From contig VUYV01000007.1 of the NCBI GenBank assembly GCA_008711295.1, positions 8,828,855 through 8,892,854 on the forward strand: DNA of 64,000 bases. Direction: 5' to 3'. The DNA is from Anarhynchus alexandrinus (lineage: Eukaryota > Chordata > Aves > Charadriiformes > Charadriidae). Position 1 is the stretch's first letter. Every line of letters begins with the position of its first letter. Below the pieces are notes generated by a model that was not told where the DNA came from, searched no databases, and saw only the letters and a list, made by a program, of their open reading frames with translations. This document shows, in pieces, positions 48,201-60,130 of the stretch. The position numbers and the translations under genes are program-made.

Positions 48201-50494
48201 AAAGTTCCTCTTTCCCCTTTAGATGTGTTGCTAATTGCATCACACCGACTGCAGGGACAGTGTGAGGAAAACCTGAAACTTTATTTTTTAAAAAATTTTT
48301 TTTTTAGCTTCACTTTTGACGAAGCCGTAGGTGCGCCAGTAACAGCCTTTATCCAGTGTCTCCCAGAGTGGTAACTCCTAATGACTGATTTTTTTCTTTT
48401 TTTTTTTTTTTAGCAAATCTAATTAACTATTTGAAGTATTTCGTCAAGAGGCTCATGGTTACTATACACAAGCAGTGGGTGGCTCTTCTAGAGTCTCTTA
48501 AAAACTCAGTTTCTTCTCAGCATTCTTAAAATCCTCATCTGCTGGAGCAATTTGAATTTTGTTATTAGTGACTGCTGGAAATCATAATTCAATAAAGACT
48601 AACTCATTTAAAAATGCTTCATGCTGAGCGTGCATTAGGTAACTTGGGAAACTTAGGAGACACAGAAAAACATATACTAATATTCAGGTCTACACAGGAA
48701 ATTGGTATGGCACTGAGCAGTTTGAAGGAGGCTTTTTGTATTTTTTTAAGAAGCTGCAGAAAGGTTGGAAGGAATGCAGTTTTTTTTTCTAGTAAATGTA
48801 TTCCTTCCCTCTCCCCAGCATTTTTTTCCTAACGCACTGGCGTCTGTCCAAAGGAATTAAAGACCCCAACATACTAGGGGATAGTGAAAATATACATGAT
48901 AAACATTTCTATAACATTTTCTTAGATAAGTAAGAAAGCCGTCATGTTTCTTTTCCTAAACTCCTTGTATGTCCCTTATTACTCGTCTCGGATGAGTTTG
49001 GAAGTTTTAAGTATCTCTCCTGCCCCATCTCTCCTATTCCCTTTATGGCAATAATATTACGGTCATAGAATATATAGTCTTGCCATAGGGGAATGGGCCT
49101 CCTGCTCAGGTTTTTAAGCCACATCTGCAGCTGCAGCTGGAGCAGGCTTTGAAAAATATCGGTATTATGAAAGGATGTCATTTTCTAACAATGAATTCTC
49201 CTTCAGAGGACGCTGCGCCATTTCATTCCTGCCCAGCGCTGTCCGACAGCTGTCTCCTCTGCAGTTCATTTGCTGCTCGAGTTCACCCTAGGAAATACAC
49301 AGGGGTATTTTTTCCCAATTTCTTTCCCCACAAGTTGTTTCATCTTTAGAATCACAACATTTCCTGCCAACATCAGAGGTTTCCATTCTTGTCTCCTCTC
49401 TCCCTTGTTCTTTCTAGCCATTTTCAGACTTATATAGCCCTTCTGTTTCTTACCATCTCTCCCTTTCATCCCCTGGTCCTCTCACGGTGCCTCCCTCGTT
49501 TCAATTCTCCACTTAGCTGGGGTTCAGAAAACAATTGCCGTCTTACACCTGTTTTTCCTCCTTTGTTGCTCTGTGGTTTGATTTAGCCACTCTTTGTCTG
49601 CTTTCCCCTTCTTGGGTTTTCTCTTTTTTCCCCTCACCCTCTTTTTAAAATTGGAGAAAATGATCAATATTATTCCCCCCACCCCCCTCTGTTTGATAAG
49701 ATAATGCTGGACTAATGCGGTGGAGATGGATTTGTTGTCACTGCAGAGAGGGAGGAGAAGGGGTGAAGGTACTCCAGACACGGCAAAGGGTGCTGTGGAA
49801 ATGGAAGGCTCCCGCAGCGCAGGCAGGGCTGGGCACTGGCAGCCCCTCTGCGGTCAATACGCTGCGAGTCAGGCTGGACGAGTCTGAATAAATATATGTA
49901 ATTCAGTGGATAAAAACTGGGACAAAGGCCTGGGTTCTTTGCCCAGGCAAAATGCCCATGGAAACAAGTTGGTGTACGTCAGAGCGGAGAGGCCAGTTTT
50001 AGGTTGTTTACCTAGGAGATAATTTAGGAAAGCCTGACACGCAGGAATGTACTTCTGCTCAGCTTTACGCCACAGCTTGGTTGCGTTTTCTAGACTTTCT
50101 GCTTTATCCTTGTGATCCGTGGCTTTGTTCACTTTGCAGCAAAACAGCGTCTCCCCCTCGATTTAAGATCATTAGCTGTAGAGAATTAGCAGTGCTATGC
50201 TGTAGCTGCCATACTTTGAAACTTGCCCCTAAGTGGGACGCTCAGGAGGGAACCCCAGCCTGGTTTCTGATTTGGGTGGATGCTGCATCCACACTGAAAG
50301 CTGTTTTAGGGGAGGTCGGGTTTTTAAAAAATTCTTTTTTCTTTCTTCCCAATATTGATGATGTGGGAAAAGTAGGTAAAATTTATTGTGGAGAGAGTCA
50401 AAACTTCCCCCATTCTGCCCACCTGTTCAGTGTTTCTGCTGCCTTTCATTTTCTGAAGTGTTACATATGGATTACATATGTCTTTCTGCTGCAG
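45216..50494. other. Non-coding DNA; conserved-looking block around 47.6-48.6 kb
   Basis: No gene is supported. A 9-bp-arm AT-rich inverted repeat lies at 46256-46287. About 47640-48600 has the texture of conserved non-coding DNA: many TAATTGCAT/ATTA-type and TTAATCC-type cores with few low-complexity runs. A T15 run spans 48397-48411. About 49350-49700 is pyrimidine-rich. Confidence 0.45.
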
Positions 50495-50612
50495 CTCTGC
50501 GGCTGAAAAAACCCCAACAACCACAAGGAAATCAATAAACACCTGTTATTCCCAGATCCGCAGTTACTTGGGCTCAAAAGTGCCTGCAGGCAAAGTTAAA
50601 ACAAAACCCCCG
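50495..50612 (+). CDS. Candidate internal coding exon, product unknown
   Basis: The acceptor TTTCTGCTGCAG ends at 50494, and the donor CCG|GTAAGT, a full consensus donor, starts at 50613. Of the 118 bases between, one frame stays open: one base carried from an earlier exon, then 39 codons ending in phase 0. The peptide is basic and Ser/Thr-rich, including TPTTTRKSINTCYSQIRSYL then GSKVPAGKVKTKPP. It looks like a disordered or linker part of a cytoskeletal or nuclear protein, but I do not recognise it. The exon stops about 25 bases before a CpG island, so it may belong to a gene whose alternative promoter is that island. The strong donor is the best evidence in the window for a plus-strand exon. 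Confidence 0.35.
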
Positions 50613-50634
50613 GTAAGTCTATCTGCCTTCACAG

Positions 50635-50775
50635 CCTCCTGCTTGCCGGCACGANGTTTCATCTCGGCGTATCCCGGAGCGGACCCTCCGCCGCCGCGGT
50701 GACCCGGCCTCCCGCCCGGGCTGTGCGCTCCCCGCGGCGCCCGGCCCCGGCTCCCGCCGCGTTCCCGGGGCGAGG
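50635..50775. promoter_or_regulatory. Compact CpG island
   Basis: About 24 CpG dinucleotides lie in some 140 bases at very high GC, against a background where CpG is rare. One undetermined base is present at 50655. In vertebrates such islands usually mark promoters held unmethylated in the germ line. Frames open on both strands here reflect composition and not coding. Confidence 0.75.
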
Positions 50776-50790
50776 TTGCCCCCTGCTGCT
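50776..50790 (-). promoter_or_regulatory. CTCF-like motif beside the CpG island
   Basis: Minus strand reads AGCAGCAGGGGGCAA, which matches the CTCF core (C-[AG]-[CG]-[CT]-AG-[AG]-[GT]-GGC). It sits at the edge of the CpG island. A core match alone is weak evidence of binding. Confidence 0.35.
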
Positions 50791-50816
50791 TTCCTGCCAT
50801 TAAACATAAAGCGGGA

Positions 50817-50823
50817 TATAAAG
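50817..50823 (+). promoter_or_regulatory. TATA-like box downstream of the CpG island
   Basis: TATAAAG, flanked by GC-rich sequence on both sides (GCGGGA before, GCCCGCCC after), is the classical arrangement of a TATA-box core promoter. A plus-strand start would be expected about 25-32 bases on, near 50845-50850. No coding frame follows directly, so the transcript would begin with a non-coding leader or be non-coding. Confidence 0.35.
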
Positions 50824-50849
50824 GCCCGCCCTGGCACGGGAACAGACTG

Positions 50850-52574
50850 GGGGTAATCTGCTGGAATCCGATCGTTTGAAAGCAGGTTTGAGTGCGGCAA
50901 TAGCAGGTTTGAGTGGGAGATGCTCTGGTGTAACGTGGTTCTTTAAAAATAAATAAGTAAGTGATGAACACGTTAAGTACGGTTCCTTTTCTCCAGGAAG
51001 GAAAATCCGTATTGGAAAAATACTTTTGAGCAGTTACTGATTGAGGAATGAGCAGTGAAAGGCATGCATGCAATGGAGGACTGCCAGCAGGCGTGTCTGT
51101 TTTACCAGAAGTTTTTGCTGTTTTCTATCTGTATTTGCTAAGGCTTGATTGAAGACCTGAAGTTTTGAGAATACTTGTTCATTCAAGACAAGTATCTTGC
51201 TCTCAGGAGTTGGCTTGAGACTGCATTTACCTTTGCTAACTATAAGTTTACACTTACTAAATGACATGGTACACTTAGTATATGACTTTATTTCTTCAGC
51301 CTATATCTGGTTCAGCTCTACGGCAAAGGTTTAGCACTCACCCCCCTTGCCAAGGGATACCCCAAAAGCATCTGGTTCCTTACTCTCTGTCGTCAGAAAA
51401 GAAACAAGGTCAAGGCTGGCCCTGCAAAGCTCTGAAAAAGCCTGGCTTGTTTTAGCCCAAAAGGAACCAGACCCATGCAAATTACTTGGCAATTTAATCC
51501 TGATGTGTTAGAAGTAGTGTAGGCCAATTTGAGGATGCCTAATAGCACATTGTTGGAGGTGGGTGTTTTGTTCCACCTCTTTAAAAGACATCATTCTTGC
51601 TGAGGAGAGGAGCACATCGTATCACAATTAAAATGTGTGGCAAATACTTCTTGGCATGCCAGCAGGTAGTGCCTTTTTATAGTTCCAGGTATCATCAGAG
51701 ACCTGGAAATAATGGCTGAAGCCAGCACTATGAAATATAATTTCGTTAACTGTAAGAAAAAAGAAAAACTCAGAAAATTGTTATGGCATTTTAACTAACT
51801 TCAAGTGTGCTAGCTGGTTCAGTCACCCCTTTGATGTTGCAGCCGGGTGACCTGGCCTCCCCCGCCATTCATCACTGACTGGAAATCAAACTTTTCGGTT
51901 CTCCTGCTTTACAGTCCTTCCTCTGTTCTGCTAATAAACACAATGTTATTTAAAATAACCATTCAGGAGGCGTTCAAAGGGGATATCCATATATGAATTT
52001 TAGTGAGAGTGCAGTTTCTCGCTGCCAAGTCCTAACCTTCAAAATGCAACACAGAAAAAGATAGCGTTAATCTAAATACAAGGCATTGGATTTGTGAAGC
52101 GAGAGGCTCACAAATCTCTTCATTCTTGTGGTGACTCTGTGATCAGAACCTCAGGGGAAATGCCTTTAATTATTTCGTTTCACCTTCATTTTTACAGTGT
52201 CAATCTATGGTTATGGTAACAGCTATGTAACCACCAAAAATCCTGTTTGTTAAAAGCGTGTGGTCCAAAGTGAAGTAGGTAATTCCTTCCTGATGGTCCC
52301 TGGACACTTCTCAGGCAGTGGTCCTGGTGGCAGGCAGCATTGGAGAGCTGTCCTGGAAGGGAGTGAGCTGTGGCTGTGGTGGACATGGTGCGTATGTAAC
52401 TCACGTGGACATAGTGTGTGTGTAACACCAGTGTGAACCTTGTCTCCTGGCCTCATTTGAGTTGTGAACTCAGCAGTGATGTTTTAACTGCTTTATTTCA
52501 TCAATACTGTCCGAGAAACAGGGCTTCTGAAGAACTTGGCATCTTACCCTGTTTTGTCTGTACTGTACTAACAG
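50850..52574. other. Non-coding DNA downstream of the putative promoter
   Basis: If the TATA-like box is used, this stretch would hold a 5' leader and first intron, but I cannot place a first donor. Only chance frames are seen, including minus-strand frames that overlap the CpG island and are compositional. Confidence 0.4.
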
Positions 52575-52763
52575 CAAGGACGCGGTCATTGCCGTTTCAA
52601 AGTGACGCGATGTTTGCCAGCAGCCCCTGCCACGAGCTGCCTGAGCACTGCACATTCACCGTCCCTGGCGGGGAACGTGTGCCAAACCCACTCCAGGATG
52701 TCATGAAGGAGAAAGTCAGGAAAACCAGCAGTGTTGCAATTTTAAGCAAAGTGAAAAACAGCG
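52575..52763 (+). CDS. Candidate internal coding exon, product unknown
   Basis: A branch-point-like TACTAAC lies at 52566-52572, but it is immediately against the acceptor AACAG (ending 52574), which is closer than usual. The donor GCG|GTAGGT begins at 52764. The 189 bases are a multiple of three (phase 1 to phase 1). They are open in one frame of 62 codons, with mixed, protein-like composition (for example NPLQDVMKEKVRKTSSVAIL). I do not recognise the protein. Its starting phase does not match the phase-0 end of the exon-like segment at 50495, so if both are real another exon lies between them or they belong to different transcripts. Confidence 0.25.
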
Positions 52764-54629
52764 GTAGGTGATTGCATCGTGTATGTTTCCCTCTGTTGCT
52801 TTCTGGGTACCGTCACCACGATCTGCCGTCATTTCCTTCCCCCTTGGTTCTGCGTTGCACTGCATATGATGAAGAGGAGCACTGCCTTGGGCATGGGAGG
52901 AAGGCAGAGGCAGAGCTGGAGCACCAAAACATAAAATAGTTATCTTTTTTCCCTAGCTCCTTCCCAGCCCTGCAGGTGCCCTCACTCCCAGCATGGCTTG
53001 GCTTGAGCACATCTCCCTGGCGTTTGGCAGGTTGCTCTGTGCCTGAGGAGCACCAAAGGCATGGGGGTACATCCCCTGGGGACGGAGGGAGCACCCAGGC
53101 AATAGCTGTGGTGGTTCATGCACCAGCCAGGGGAAATCCCTTTGCTGAGATGGTGCTGGCGCTTGATTAGAAGAAAATTAGTAGAGGATTTTGAGTTGTT
53201 TTGGACTTTGGACTCTGGCACAAGTTTATTCTGAGTTTTCCTGTAGATCCCTTTTGAGCAATTGCTTTTACAGTATGTTGTCTGTATTGTGTAGAAACGA
53301 ATGAAGTGGGCTAGGAGAGAGTTCTGGTTGGGTTAACACAGCTCTGTGTTGTTTTTTTCATAGGCTGTATATTTTCTCCTCTTAGATCTGGTTCTTTTCA
53401 TCCTCACTGCCTCTTTGCCTTTTACCTTTCTAAAATTGCTGCAAAACACAGCTGAAGCAGATTGCCAGGTCCAGCCTTAGAGCCCCGCTGCCCACCGCAG
53501 CCCCCTGAAGCCGGGAGCAGTTGGGGCTCCCAACCATCAGTGAAAGAGACTGCTGATCAGTGCTTTCCTTTTAAACCTACCATTGACTAAAGTTTTAAAG
53601 ACTGGATTTTTTTTTGTTTTTTTTTTTTTTTTTTTAAAATAATATATACATGGCAAGGAGCAGAACGATGTTATTGTCTGCCATCTAACACAACTATGCC
53701 TTCTTGGGAGGAGGGAAAGCTGATCCAGTTTGTGCGCATTTCAGCTTTATGTCAGTACGGAGTAGCCCACCTAACAAGAGTTGTTTTAATCTGATCTGTT
53801 TTATCTGTTGTGCATAGAGTAACAGACGTGTAAATCTAATACAGTAAATCGCTGTATGTATTATGGCAACACCGTGGAAATATTTCTTAGCAGCACCAGA
53901 AAAAAACCCAACATTTAGTTTTCTGATTTCTTGCTGAATATGGAATGGAAAATATGTTGATTTAACTCTAAAAAAATGCACGGTCGATTTAAGGAAAAAA
54001 AAAAGTAAAAAAAGAAAGAAACCCTTTACCATATCTAATTTCATTAGTAAACTGTAAATGGAAAATGATGAAGAGGTAAGATTTCAAAGGGCTGGTAACC
54101 CACACATTTTATGTAGCATTAATCATGTGCTCTTAATTTTTCTGCAGCAGAACTCTGCAGTGCTGCCTTCCCACTCCGTGATTCCCAGGGTGGTGGGCGA
54201 GGGCGAGCGGTGGATTCCGGCTGGGACCCCCTCGAGGCAGCGCCCACTGGTCATGCCGCAGCTGACACGGGGGACGCCGTGCAGCCGGCCCCACCCCGCG
54301 GGATGAGATTTATGGCCACGTGCCGGCGGTTTCGTGCCTCTCTGCTCAGACTGATTTGAAACACCACTTTTCTGCTGGCGGCTCTTGTTTTCTGCTTTAT
54401 CCTTTCAGGGGCTCTTTCTCTTCCAGGCTGTAAAGAGGGTTAAGAAAGGAATTGTCTCTATTATGGTAATTAAACTCCCAGGAAACAGCCTCATTAGACT
54501 AATAAAGAGTAAATAAAGCAGGCGAGGGCACACTTTTCTTTCCAGTAGTCGAGGGCAACAGTAACCTCCCTTCCCTTCGCCCACCCGCCTACTCCCCACT
54601 CCTTGGTTGGGGCAGCAGTGGCCTCTGCC
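52764..54629. other. Non-coding DNA with T-runs and conserved-looking stretches
   Basis: A near-pure T tract spans 53607-53635, broken by one G. About 53690-53900 and 54380-54520 look like conserved non-coding DNA: the latter has GGTAATTAAA and TCATTAGACTAATAAAG-type homeodomain cores. The donor-like GTAAGA after 54075 has only a tiny upstream open segment and is not called. No gene is supported. Confidence 0.4.
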
Positions 54630-54665
54630 CCTGTCCCTGCTCGGGTCCCTGTCCCTGCTCGAGCC
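54630..54665. repeat. 18-bp tandem duplication
   Basis: The unit CCTGTCCCTGCTCGGGTC at 54630 is followed directly by a copy, CCTGTCCCTGCTCGAGCC, at 54648, differing at two positions. It lies in a short GC-rich patch and looks like a slippage product. Confidence 0.8.
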
Positions 54666-57600
54666 CCCGCTTGGCCTCTGCACCCACTTGGGATGCATCA
54701 CCACATCATAACTTTCCCAGCAGTTTTCCTCTTGGCCCAAAGTTTTCCTTGCTCGGTTGCAGGACAGGGAAATAGATATTTCTAATGCTCAGGGAAGTTT
54801 TTGGTTGCATTGTGCTTGTCTTCATTAAAAGCACCCCCTGGTTTTCTTGCCGGCTTCACCTGCGTAGCCCCTGGTTTGGAGCAAACGCAGTGAAGGGCTG
54901 CAGCGGGCGCTTGCTGAATGCCTGTAACAAAATCCAAGTGACGGACGTTGGGTTTTGTTTCTTGTAAAAATGACATTTGTGGCACACTTCTAGGTGATAT
55001 TTCTTCTCCGACATTGACCCCAACTGAGGCAGGGTACCGCACTGAAAATGCACACGTAGCTCTCCTGCTTCTTCAGAAAGCAGATTATGGAGGGAGAATG
55101 AAATTAGCAGTAAAAGTATTAAAATATTGATAGCAATCATTCCATGTCCTGGCTTTACTAATTAATTATTAATTTTACCTTGAAGGTTAGTGTAAGAGAT
55201 GGACTTTACTTTATCATTCCTTCACTTAGCAAGATGTTTGACTATATATTTTTAAACATTATCAGGTCTCTAGCAAATAGCTCTCATTTTTTATGGTTAG
55301 CAGTTGGGATTTGCTTTGTGTGGCTTCATAAAGTGGGAGAAAAGATTATGTTGTGAAGGCCTCGGGGAAACGATACTTCTGTCATGTATTAGTAATTCCT
55401 GCTGATCTTTACTGCTTGCTGTCCTTTCTGTCCAATACTTGTTGCTTTTCCGTATCGAGGGACCTTTGCAGCGCTATACAGAGTAAAGAAATGTCTTGAT
55501 ACTGTAGGCTCGGCATTGCAAGACAGTTGAAAAGGAAACCATAAACCCGGGAATGCTGGCAGCTGGCGGGGCGTTGGGCACATCCCTGGAGCAGGGGTAC
55601 CCTCTCCACTTGTTCCCTAGCTCTCGAGCTCGGGTATGCACCAGGCAAACCTGCTTTTGCAGCTGCTGGGCTGGGTGCATGTGGTGCTGGGGAGGTGTTG
55701 CTGCATCTGGCTGCGACCAAGGGCTCCTGCCACTGCAGGCTCTGTAAATACCAGCTACGGGCAGGGAAGCCCTGGCTGATCTTATTCTGAGGACATGCAA
55801 GCTGGATATTGTCTTTAAATAAATGCATAAATAACATAATTTAATGAAAACTATTAGCACATGTGCGATTCATAAATATTTTTTAAACTGGGCAAACTTT
55901 TGGATTTACTGTGAAGAATGTTTTTTTCTTTAACGCAACTTTAATATTGATATAAGATTCAAATATGGAAACATTTATGTGCGTCTGCGGCTTTGCTCGT
56001 GAGAAATTGTATTGATTTCAGTGAACTATACACACGAGGAAGATCAGGTCTGTATGTGCAGGACTGGAGCTTTACTTTTGTAAATTTCCCATTTCCTTTC
56101 TTGCTTCAGAAAGGTTTAAAAGATCTGTTTTACTGTCTTGAGGGTAAATGCCTTTCATTTCTGAAATGGTAAAACCCGCTTCTCACTTGTTTCTCTTAAA
56201 GTGGACCCAGTTTTAAATGCAGACAAATGGAAAAAAGCTTCACCAGTCTCCCTGGGGGGAGTGAGGTTGCAAACCTCCAACTTTGGAAACAATGATTTTC
56301 ATTTTGTCTGTTTTAAAAGGGAATATTGGAAAAGGAGAATTTTGTTGTAGCATTGCGAAAAACAGAACTGGACCCTTTTAAGATAAAATTAAGGAAATTA
56401 CAGCTTTCTGCATGCTACTTTCCACTTTTAGCACCTGCAGTGTGCAGGTCCCAGTGGAGCTTCTGATGTGCGTGAAGTTAAGACGTGCTTACGCTCTCTG
56501 CAGGACCAGGACTGCACTTCTCTGTGTCTCTGTTGTGCGGAGACAGGTGTGCAGGGATGGGAGCGTTCACTTGAGCAAATTCATGTGTAGCTTTTGGAGG
56601 CTTGCTTGCTCAAAGGAGCTATAATGTCCTACTTCTTTTTTTTTTAATATTTTTTTTTATTTGGGGGGAGATTATGTTTGTTCACTGAACAAAAAGGCAA
56701 ATTTTGGTGTACACAGCCCTGTAAGGTACCAGGAGTTCCTGTACTGGTTTGCCACTTATCACTGTGATATAGATGTCAAATATAGATGTCAAATGATAAT
56801 ACATTTTTTATCCCCAGTGCTTTTTAAAGATCTTTTAAAGGTCTTTTCTGCCAGTATTTTGTTTTAGCACAACCCACACACCAACTACCAATATTACAAG
56901 TCCATCAGGGGCTGTTAAGCATAAAGATGCAGACGCAGCTTCTGACTGTGGAGGCCAAGAGGCACACGCTACTGGGGACGGGGACGGGGAGGCTGTGTTG
57001 GAGGCCACCCCATGTCATCATCCTGCTCTCACTCCCTTTCCATGAGTGTCCCCTACAGCCACCACAAGACCAAGGTGCCACCATAGAGGAACCTGGCCGT
57101 GATGCCAGTTTGGTTGATCTTCAAGAAAGAAAATGCTCCTTCTGCACAGAGTCAGGTCTCAGTTGTACCGATGTAGATGCGCATTAACTCAGCTGGGGTC
57201 AAGGAACTGGCACTGGTATAATAGAAATGTGATTTTAAGAAACTTGCTCCTAATTATGCCCCTCCTCCCCCTTTCAGGGTATCATTTCCAGCAGAAAAAT
57301 GCCATGTAGCATCCATTCTTGTCCACATAATTGCAGGGTGTCTGTCAGCGCAGTGTGATCATATGTGTGCATATGACATAAAAGCAATCAGTTTATGGTA
57401 TCCAAAAGAAACAGCCGAAGAGAGATTTTCCTGCCATATTACATGACTATCTTTGTGTCATTTCTATTTATAAGTTATGGGAATAAATGCAGGATTTAGT
57501 ACCAGTTCTGGAGAGACTGGCTGGAGCAGATACAACACTGCATTGCCACTTTCCTACTTATTAGCCATATCAAAATGTTTCCGCCCAGATAATCATATTT

Positions 57601-60130
57601 TCAGGATAAATTATAAACCGTGATACTTTACATCTGCAAAGGAGACGGAGCTTCCTGAGCTCCTCCCTGTGCTGATCCTCCCTCCGTGCCATGCTGAGGG
57701 CGATGGTGCCCTTTGTGCCCAGGGCAGCGGCCGTCAGAGCCGAACCATGTCTCCCAGAGGTGTCCAGACATGGCGCGGGAACGGGAGAATGGTACCACCA
57801 AGAGGGGATGAGCTGAGCCCTGTGATCCCATCAAGCCAGCTGAGCTGCCTGCTTGTGAAGAAATGTTTTTATGCCCATCAGGAGCACGGACAGTGTGTTA
57901 GATTCAGTTATCTCAGGCCTTGTGCAGGCTCTCCTCTGCCTTGAAGGGCAGACTGTAAGGCACTTTCTTTAAGTTTTTCTTTGGTACACCATTTATGGTT
58001 TCTTTTAGAGGCTCTAAGGTGGAGAGATGAACTTCCAGAGGTCCTAGGTCTGGGAAAAGCCCTCCAAAGCCTTAGGTGAAGCAGACAAACATTGCCTTCT
58101 GCCCAGAGATGACTGGTTTGGGATAGCTACAGGCACAGGCAGTTTTCAGGAGTCAATCTCCACACCCCTGGGGCAGGGTTTCCAGCAAAGCGGGAGCTGC
58201 ATGGCCACAGCGGGATTGCTTTTCTACTCCCTGCTGTTGCAAGTGATTTCTCTGAGCTCGGGGGTTTGATGCTGACCTCCTCATCCCTTTCTCTGCCATG
58301 TGACACTGGGATTCCTGAGCTTCCTGTGCCTGGAGCACAGGCAAGAGGTCCCCCTGCTCCCAGACAAGTAGATCCAATAAGATGTGCCTTCCACAAAGGC
58401 GATTGGGGTAATACCAGTTGTATGGGGTGACAAACAGACTTTCATCTTGTTTGTTATGGCTTTTGCAATGAAAACATTTTAGGCTGTTTTGCTGTAAGTG
58501 GACCAGCAGCGAGATGCAGAGGCCAGGACAGAAAGCAATTCTGTCTGAGCAGCCCCTGCTTGTGCTCCGCAGCACTTTTCCTCCCCTTCCAGTCATCCTC
58601 ATCCTCATGCCTCACTGGGCGATAAATTGCGGTGGCTCCTTCCCTGGGAGATGGCTGCTTCTCCTGACTCCCAGGGCTGACTCTGCCACCACTTGCTCTG
58701 GAGCCACGTCTTTCCTCGAGACTGGTACCGAGCACCTGATTTTCCGTTAATATGCAACAGTTTAGGCCAGTGAAGGGCTTGGGCTCAAGAGAAGAAAAGC
58801 TGTTCTTGAGCAGGAAAGAGAACAGCAACATGATACTAATGAGAAACACTTTGGGATGGAGAGGGGGGCAAGTTATGGTCCAGAAACCTGCTTCTTGGCA
58901 TCTTTATGAGGATATCTCTTAGTTGTCACGCAGGGGGGTCATGGCCATATGGACAGGAAAAATAAAGTGACTGGTGGGTTTGCATTATGTGACTGATGTG
59001 TTAAAGGTGATATTCCCCTTCATTAACAGCACTTAGCGTTGGAGGACACTATAGGACACTCAGGACGAGTACAGTATTTTTAACAAGTAATTTAGAGCCT
59101 GTCTTCACTGCGTGATTAGCTTGAGGTATAACTTGAGAGCTGCCAGTAACCCGACGCTTGTGCATGTCTTTAGCTGGAGCCAAAGGGTGCTTTTACCGGG
59201 GGCTGACCGGGCAGTGCTGGTGCGAGGCTGAAGCTGCTGCTGGTGCTAATCACACCGTGGGGCTGAGCCGGCTCCTCTAAGCACGCCTTGCAGCTCAAGG
59301 GCTGTTTTACAATGCTGACGGCTCTCACTCAGAGCAGACTAACTTGAGAGGAGTTAATTTAAGTGTAGATAGCTTCAGCTGACAGTTAAGTGAGGACAAC
59401 CCCATAGAGAGCTGAGAAACTGGATGTAACTTGAAAATACACAGAGAAAGTTGGGAGACAGCACATATCAGTTCTCAGTTAAATCCTTTTCTTTCTTTTT
59501 TTTTTTTAAATTCTTTCCACAGTAGCAGACTTGCAGCTGTTAACTAATCCCATAACAAGTGGCATTTAGCCACACATTTTCCAAATTAAATATGCTTGCA
59601 TGTTGGACTAGTTTCATACCCTGTAATACAAATACTTTCCCTGCTGGGAAAAAAAAAATTAAAAGAAAAATCCTCTCAGGCGTATGAAGAGTGGAGAAAG
59701 GGAAGATGGTGTGTGTGCATGTCTGTGCGCGCTGCTGGTGCAGCCTGTGTGTAGCTACCACTGTCCCTGTCAGAGCAGCGTATGGAGGTTCTGCAAGGAG
59801 CACAACATTTGTTGGAAGATCTGATGGGTTATCAAGGACTGCTCATGCTTAAATTATTAGTTAAGGCTGTGACATTAAAGAATTGTTATTTGGTCATGGT
59901 CTCATGGCTGTGTTTTGCTAGGAGGTGTTTGAAAATTCTCGTCTGTGCTGTCACATAATCTGTACTTGCCCTTTTGTTTCATTTTTTTTTTCCCCTGGTC
60001 ATTTGAATAATGTTTTCAGATCCTCGATTTAATCTGTGTTCAGTCTAGCAACATTTGGAAACAAGCAATTAACTGCACATTTTGTCAGAACTTATGCTGA
60101 ATCTTTTTTGAGGGTGTTTGAGAGCACCTA
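54666..60130. other. Non-coding DNA, small repeats only
   Basis: No gene is supported. A 13-bp perfect tandem duplication (ATATAGATGTCAA) lies at 56767-56792. Three GGGG tracts spaced by AC plus a trailing GG lie at 56974-56992. A T-rich tract sits at 56633-56660. Several GC-rich patches (55560-55740, 57650-57830, 58140-58740) hold overlapping chance frames on both strands. Confidence 0.5.
56767..56792. repeat. 13-bp perfect tandem duplication
   Basis: ATATAGATGTCAA occurs twice head to tail with no mismatches, a local slippage product in unique sequence. Confidence 0.85.

Noticed and set aside
48389..48414. Strong polypyrimidine tract plus TAG, like a splice acceptor
   Set aside because: No open frame or donor follows; more likely a plain T-run.
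50564..51073. 169-codon minus-strand frame over the CpG island
   Set aside because: Open because of GC-rich composition; it contains an undetermined base and an Arg/Gly/Pro/Ala-rich low-information stretch.
54043..54075. Possible 28-base microexon before GTAAGA
   Set aside because: Too short to assess, and contains only a few codons; splice consensus alone is not enough.
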